Assembly (NCBI GenBank): GCA_017562135.1
Contig: QEYB01001479.1
Span: forward strand, 186,001 to 250,000
From: Dipylidium caninum
Lineage: Eukaryota; Platyhelminthes; Cestoda; Cyclophyllidea; Dipylidiidae
DNA length: 64,000 nucleotides
Direction of reading: 5' to 3'
The translations under genes were made by a program, and so were the position numbers. This document shows, piece after piece, positions 61,701 through 64,000 of the stretch; the stretch's first letter is position 1; each line of letters opens with the position of its first letter. The notes beneath the pieces were generated by a model that saw nothing but the letters and a program-made list of their open reading frames with translations, was not told the origin of the DNA and did not search any database.

Positions 61701-64000
61701 ATGTGGATCAAAATAAAATGGGCAATATGCCTTCAAATCACAGCCTAAATATTTGCCAAAGAGAACTTTGATTTAGATTTTTCAGTCATACACAAAGAAT
61801 ATTAGCTAGTAAACAGTAATTTTCAGAATGTGCTTGAGTCGTTGGATAAATATTTTAGTCGAGTGTCGGCCACCTTTCCAACTCAATACTTAACATGGTT
61901 ATCCAGTCGGAGCATTCGCCATACTGGGACACGTAATATAACGGAATTCATCAATCGTCGAGATGTACTCATTGCAATGTGCATGAAGATTTTAAATCAT
62001 CTACGGAAGTAGTTATGTTCACGCTGCATCATTGCATTTGCAAGATCGTCTTATAATGACTCATACCGTGGATAAAAGCAATCTCAACTAGGTCATTAAT
62101 GGTAAAATAACAAACCCAATTTGTATGAATTCCGGAGATTCAGGTGTTCCCGTTATGCGCAGGGCAAAGAGATCCGATCCACTGCCCACAACAACGATAC
62201 TACCACGTGAGGCGAGAGAAGAAACTGATCTGTCAGTGGGTGAGCGCCACTTAACTAGACACCCCTTCCCAAGCTGATTCTGAATGCCGATGAGACGCAG
62301 ACCGTATGTGGTCGCCTGGAGAAGGAGAGATCTAGGACTCTCTCTACATCCATCCGGGTATACCAAGTCACAGTGAAGAGTCTGTTCTTCAAGACTAAAG
62401 CCCTCCAAATTTAAGGAGTCTAAGTCATCCTTTATCAAACGCAAAAGTCTACAAGAAAAGAAATTATCAGATAAGGATAGGAAGCAAGGCAGAGTGGTTT
62501 TAGTTGATGCTGAATATGTCAAAAATGTCAATCCAGTTAATTCTCATAAAACAACTCATCGAAAACGTTCTTTTATGAGATAGGAATAAAGACATTTTAA
62601 ATATTGGAAATGTTAAATGAATCATGATGAATGTGTTTCGACTGAACTTTGCTTCTTGAATATTTTTAATGCTCTAAGAAATGATCTAATTAAAATAAAA
62701 AGAAAATGCAAATTCCCACATATTTAATAGTCATGAGGTTCATTCAAAAAGCACTTACTGAGTCCGACCGATAAGTGACACGATGATGGAATCATCGTAA
62801 CTATCCGATTCCAATGGGAAACACCAGACACCTAAAATATCTTGCACATAGTAATCCTAATCATTTTTTGCTCAAATAAAAGCGAGGTGTAAATACCGAA
62901 CCTCTAATATTTTCCTGGTCTACCGTAGCGTGCTCTTGAATCCCAATTCCATTTCTAATGACACGTAGACTCCCCTCTTTATAACAGCCGGAACAGGTAA
63001 TGAGTTGACTCTGTCCATCGTTTTCTAGAAAGACCATATCGACAATGGGTCCGATGTTAGTGAATTCTTCAAGGATTGTAAGATAACTGTTTTTTTCGGG
63101 ATCGAGCTCCGGATTGAGACGAACCAGTTGCGAATCGCCCAGGTAAGAACCGATATAAATTACACCGTTGTCCAAATACACAATAGATTCGGGAATAGCC
63201 GTCTCGCCTATTAGGTAACCAAAAGAACATTATTTGCAAACATGGACCAAACATCCGGGGTCGTAGCTAGTCGCATCCGACAGGCAAGAATGTAAAATTG
63301 GTCAACAGACCAACATATTTTAGTATTAGGGGCTATTAATTTACCGAGAAGTTCGATGCGTATGGAACCGATACGTGGAGTAACGTGGCTCATGTCCCGT
63401 GATGTCGATGGTATTGGTCGAACTGTCTTATCATCTTGCGGCACGAGATGGACCATGTAAAGATGACCTGCCATGTCTCCCAGAAGATAACGCCTTGAAT
63501 CCACCTTGGCATAACAAACTATCCGACTATTCTACAAAAATAATGATATTTAAGTCACTTTCCACTCGATTCATATTAAACTGGAAACTGTATAAATAGA
63601 AAATGCCTTTTTAATAAGGAATTATAACAAAAATGATCAATTCGTACCTGTGCTTGGGGAATATATTGAGAGATATGGAAGGTTTCACGAGTATGATAAC
63701 AGATAATGCTGTCGCCAACTAAGATAAAACCACCATAGGGAGCGGGAACAGGAATTAATATTTTGGAGCTAGTTTCAATTGAGTCCATATTCGCAGGTAC
63801 AGAGCGCAATATTGGATCTTTCCCGTATAGATCATACATTTTTATTGAGGCTACCATATCATCTTCATAGATTAGAGCAAAAGTAGGTGTTGGGTAACCG
63901 TATAGGAAGACCATATCCACGATTTGTGTCTCTTCGATCCTATTTAAATAGATAAAAAGTATGGTATGACTCACCTGATACTTATGGGGATTGCTTGTTG
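55789..64000 (-). CDS. DDB1: DDB1, damaged-DNA-binding protein 1 (5' end outside window)
   Basis: Adaptor of CUL4-RBX1 ubiquitin ligases, holding DCAF receptors in nucleotide-excision repair and replication control. Minus-strand exons in transcript order: 64000-63975 (partial), 63939-63648, 63531-63345, 63207-62902, 62831-62759, 62448-62116, 59600-59179, 58766-58550, 58377-58124, 58061-57709, 57589-57422, 56903-56447, 56387-56068, 55908-55789. They join without a frame break into 1175 residues plus TGA. The visible part starts within propeller BPA ([16 protein letters not shown]) and runs through BPB and BPC to the C-terminal helical domain, ending VVEELASLH. About 150 N-terminal residues lie right of the window. 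Strongly conserved blocks include [23 protein letters not shown] and [12 protein letters not shown]. Two long insertions relative to the human protein fall in the exons at 59179-59600 and 56447-56903. Introns are AT-rich; the smallest is 35 nt and one of 2.5 kb carries a mariner relic. Confidence 0.97.
56447..56903 (-). other. DDB1: DDB1 exon carrying a low-complexity insertion
   Basis: The exon opens with a conserved BPC block ([21 protein letters not shown]) and closes with [12 protein letters not shown]. The roughly 100 residues between them are rich in Ser, Thr, Ala, Pro and Gly, where the human protein has about 14. The inserted DNA is much richer in GC than the neighbouring introns. The frame stays open and the flanking blocks align, so this is a real coding insertion, probably a disordered surface loop. 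Confidence 0.9.
56904..57421 (-). other. DDB1 intron (518 nt) with a GC-rich patch
   Basis: Runs from GTG|GTAAGT to TTACTACTCAG. Mostly AT-rich, but 56998-57075 is markedly GC-rich and contains short inverted GGCC-type blocks. That patch is not identified. Confidence 0.8.
58767..59178 (-). other. DDB1 intron (412 nt)
   Basis: Runs from ACAG|GTATGT to TTTGTCTGAAG. The acceptor is weak in pyrimidines, but the reading phase and the DDB1 alignment both require it. No internal feature is seen. Confidence 0.75.
59601..62115 (-). other. DDB1 large intron (2.5 kb), AT-rich
   Basis: The donor GG|GTTTGT is unusual, but the protein is contiguous across the junction (FIQIG then [10 protein letters not shown]), so no exon is missing. 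The intron holds a plus-strand mariner relic at 59892-60903. The rest, about 60.9-62.1 kb, is AT-rich with no recognised feature. Confidence 0.85.
59892..60903 (+). mobile_element. Decayed mariner (Tc1/mariner) transposase, antisense in DDB1 intron
   Basis: Translating all three plus-strand frames recovers mariner transposase blocks in the right order across about 1.0 kb, the usual transposase length. They are: an N-terminal helix-turn-helix block ([19 protein letters not shown]), the linker [24 protein letters not shown] after the first catalytic Asp site, [37 protein letters not shown] across two frames, [12 protein letters not shown], and [14 protein letters not shown] near the end. Several stops and frame changes are present. 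The first catalytic Asp (GDEKW) is not intact, and the third (SDYH) reads SAHY. The element is therefore dead. I could not identify terminal inverted repeats or flanking TA. Confidence 0.87.
62449..62758 (-). other. DDB1 intron (310 nt)
   Basis: AT-rich intron from CA|GTAAGT to TTTCTTGTAG. No internal feature is seen. Confidence 0.9.

Noticed and set aside
1..64000. CRISPR arrays, operons, ribosome-binding sites, prophage or plasmid features
   Set aside because: The window is a spliced animal genome. No prokaryotic arrangement or regularly spaced repeat array is present.

Overview
This window is nuclear DNA from a parasitic flatworm, most probably a cyclophyllidean tapeworm close to the taeniids. 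The main evidence is a complete paramyosin gene whose 14 joined exons give exactly 863 residues of cestode-type sequence. GT..AG introns, including one of only 35 nt, and long gene-poor spacers with microsatellites fit this. Nothing points to bacterial, viral or organellar DNA.

Layout, left to right. (1) 1-10.6 kb: the 3' part of a plus-strand gene of unknown function. Exons at 2599-2792 and 7512-8247 join in phase and encode a Pro/Ser-rich tail. A possible alternative last exon lies at 10273-10466 with its own AATAAA. (2) 10.6-18.8 kb: gene-poor, relatively GC-rich spacer. (3) 19.0-32.5 kb: a complete minus-strand five-exon DEG/ENaC-family sodium channel of 611 aa, all introns in phase 0. 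(4) 32.6-47.8 kb: a 15-kb spacer between the divergently transcribed channel and paramyosin. (5) 47.8-54.3 kb: paramyosin, plus strand. (6) 55.8 kb to the right edge: DDB1, minus strand, 14 exons visible and the 5' end outside the window. It converges on paramyosin across 1.5 kb. Its introns are AT-rich, and one of 2.5 kb holds a decayed mariner transposase in antisense orientation.

The three identified genes have unrelated jobs: a membrane cation channel, a thick-filament and tegument protein, and the adaptor of CUL4 ubiquitin ligases. They are neighbours, not an operon or pathway. The most notable points are the channel's altered gating and pore motifs, two long insertions in DDB1, the possible alternative 3' end of the unknown gene, and the mariner relic. 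I did not find a convincing new multi-gene system. Gene models were built by eye from splice sites, reading phase and family resemblance, and no database search was possible.
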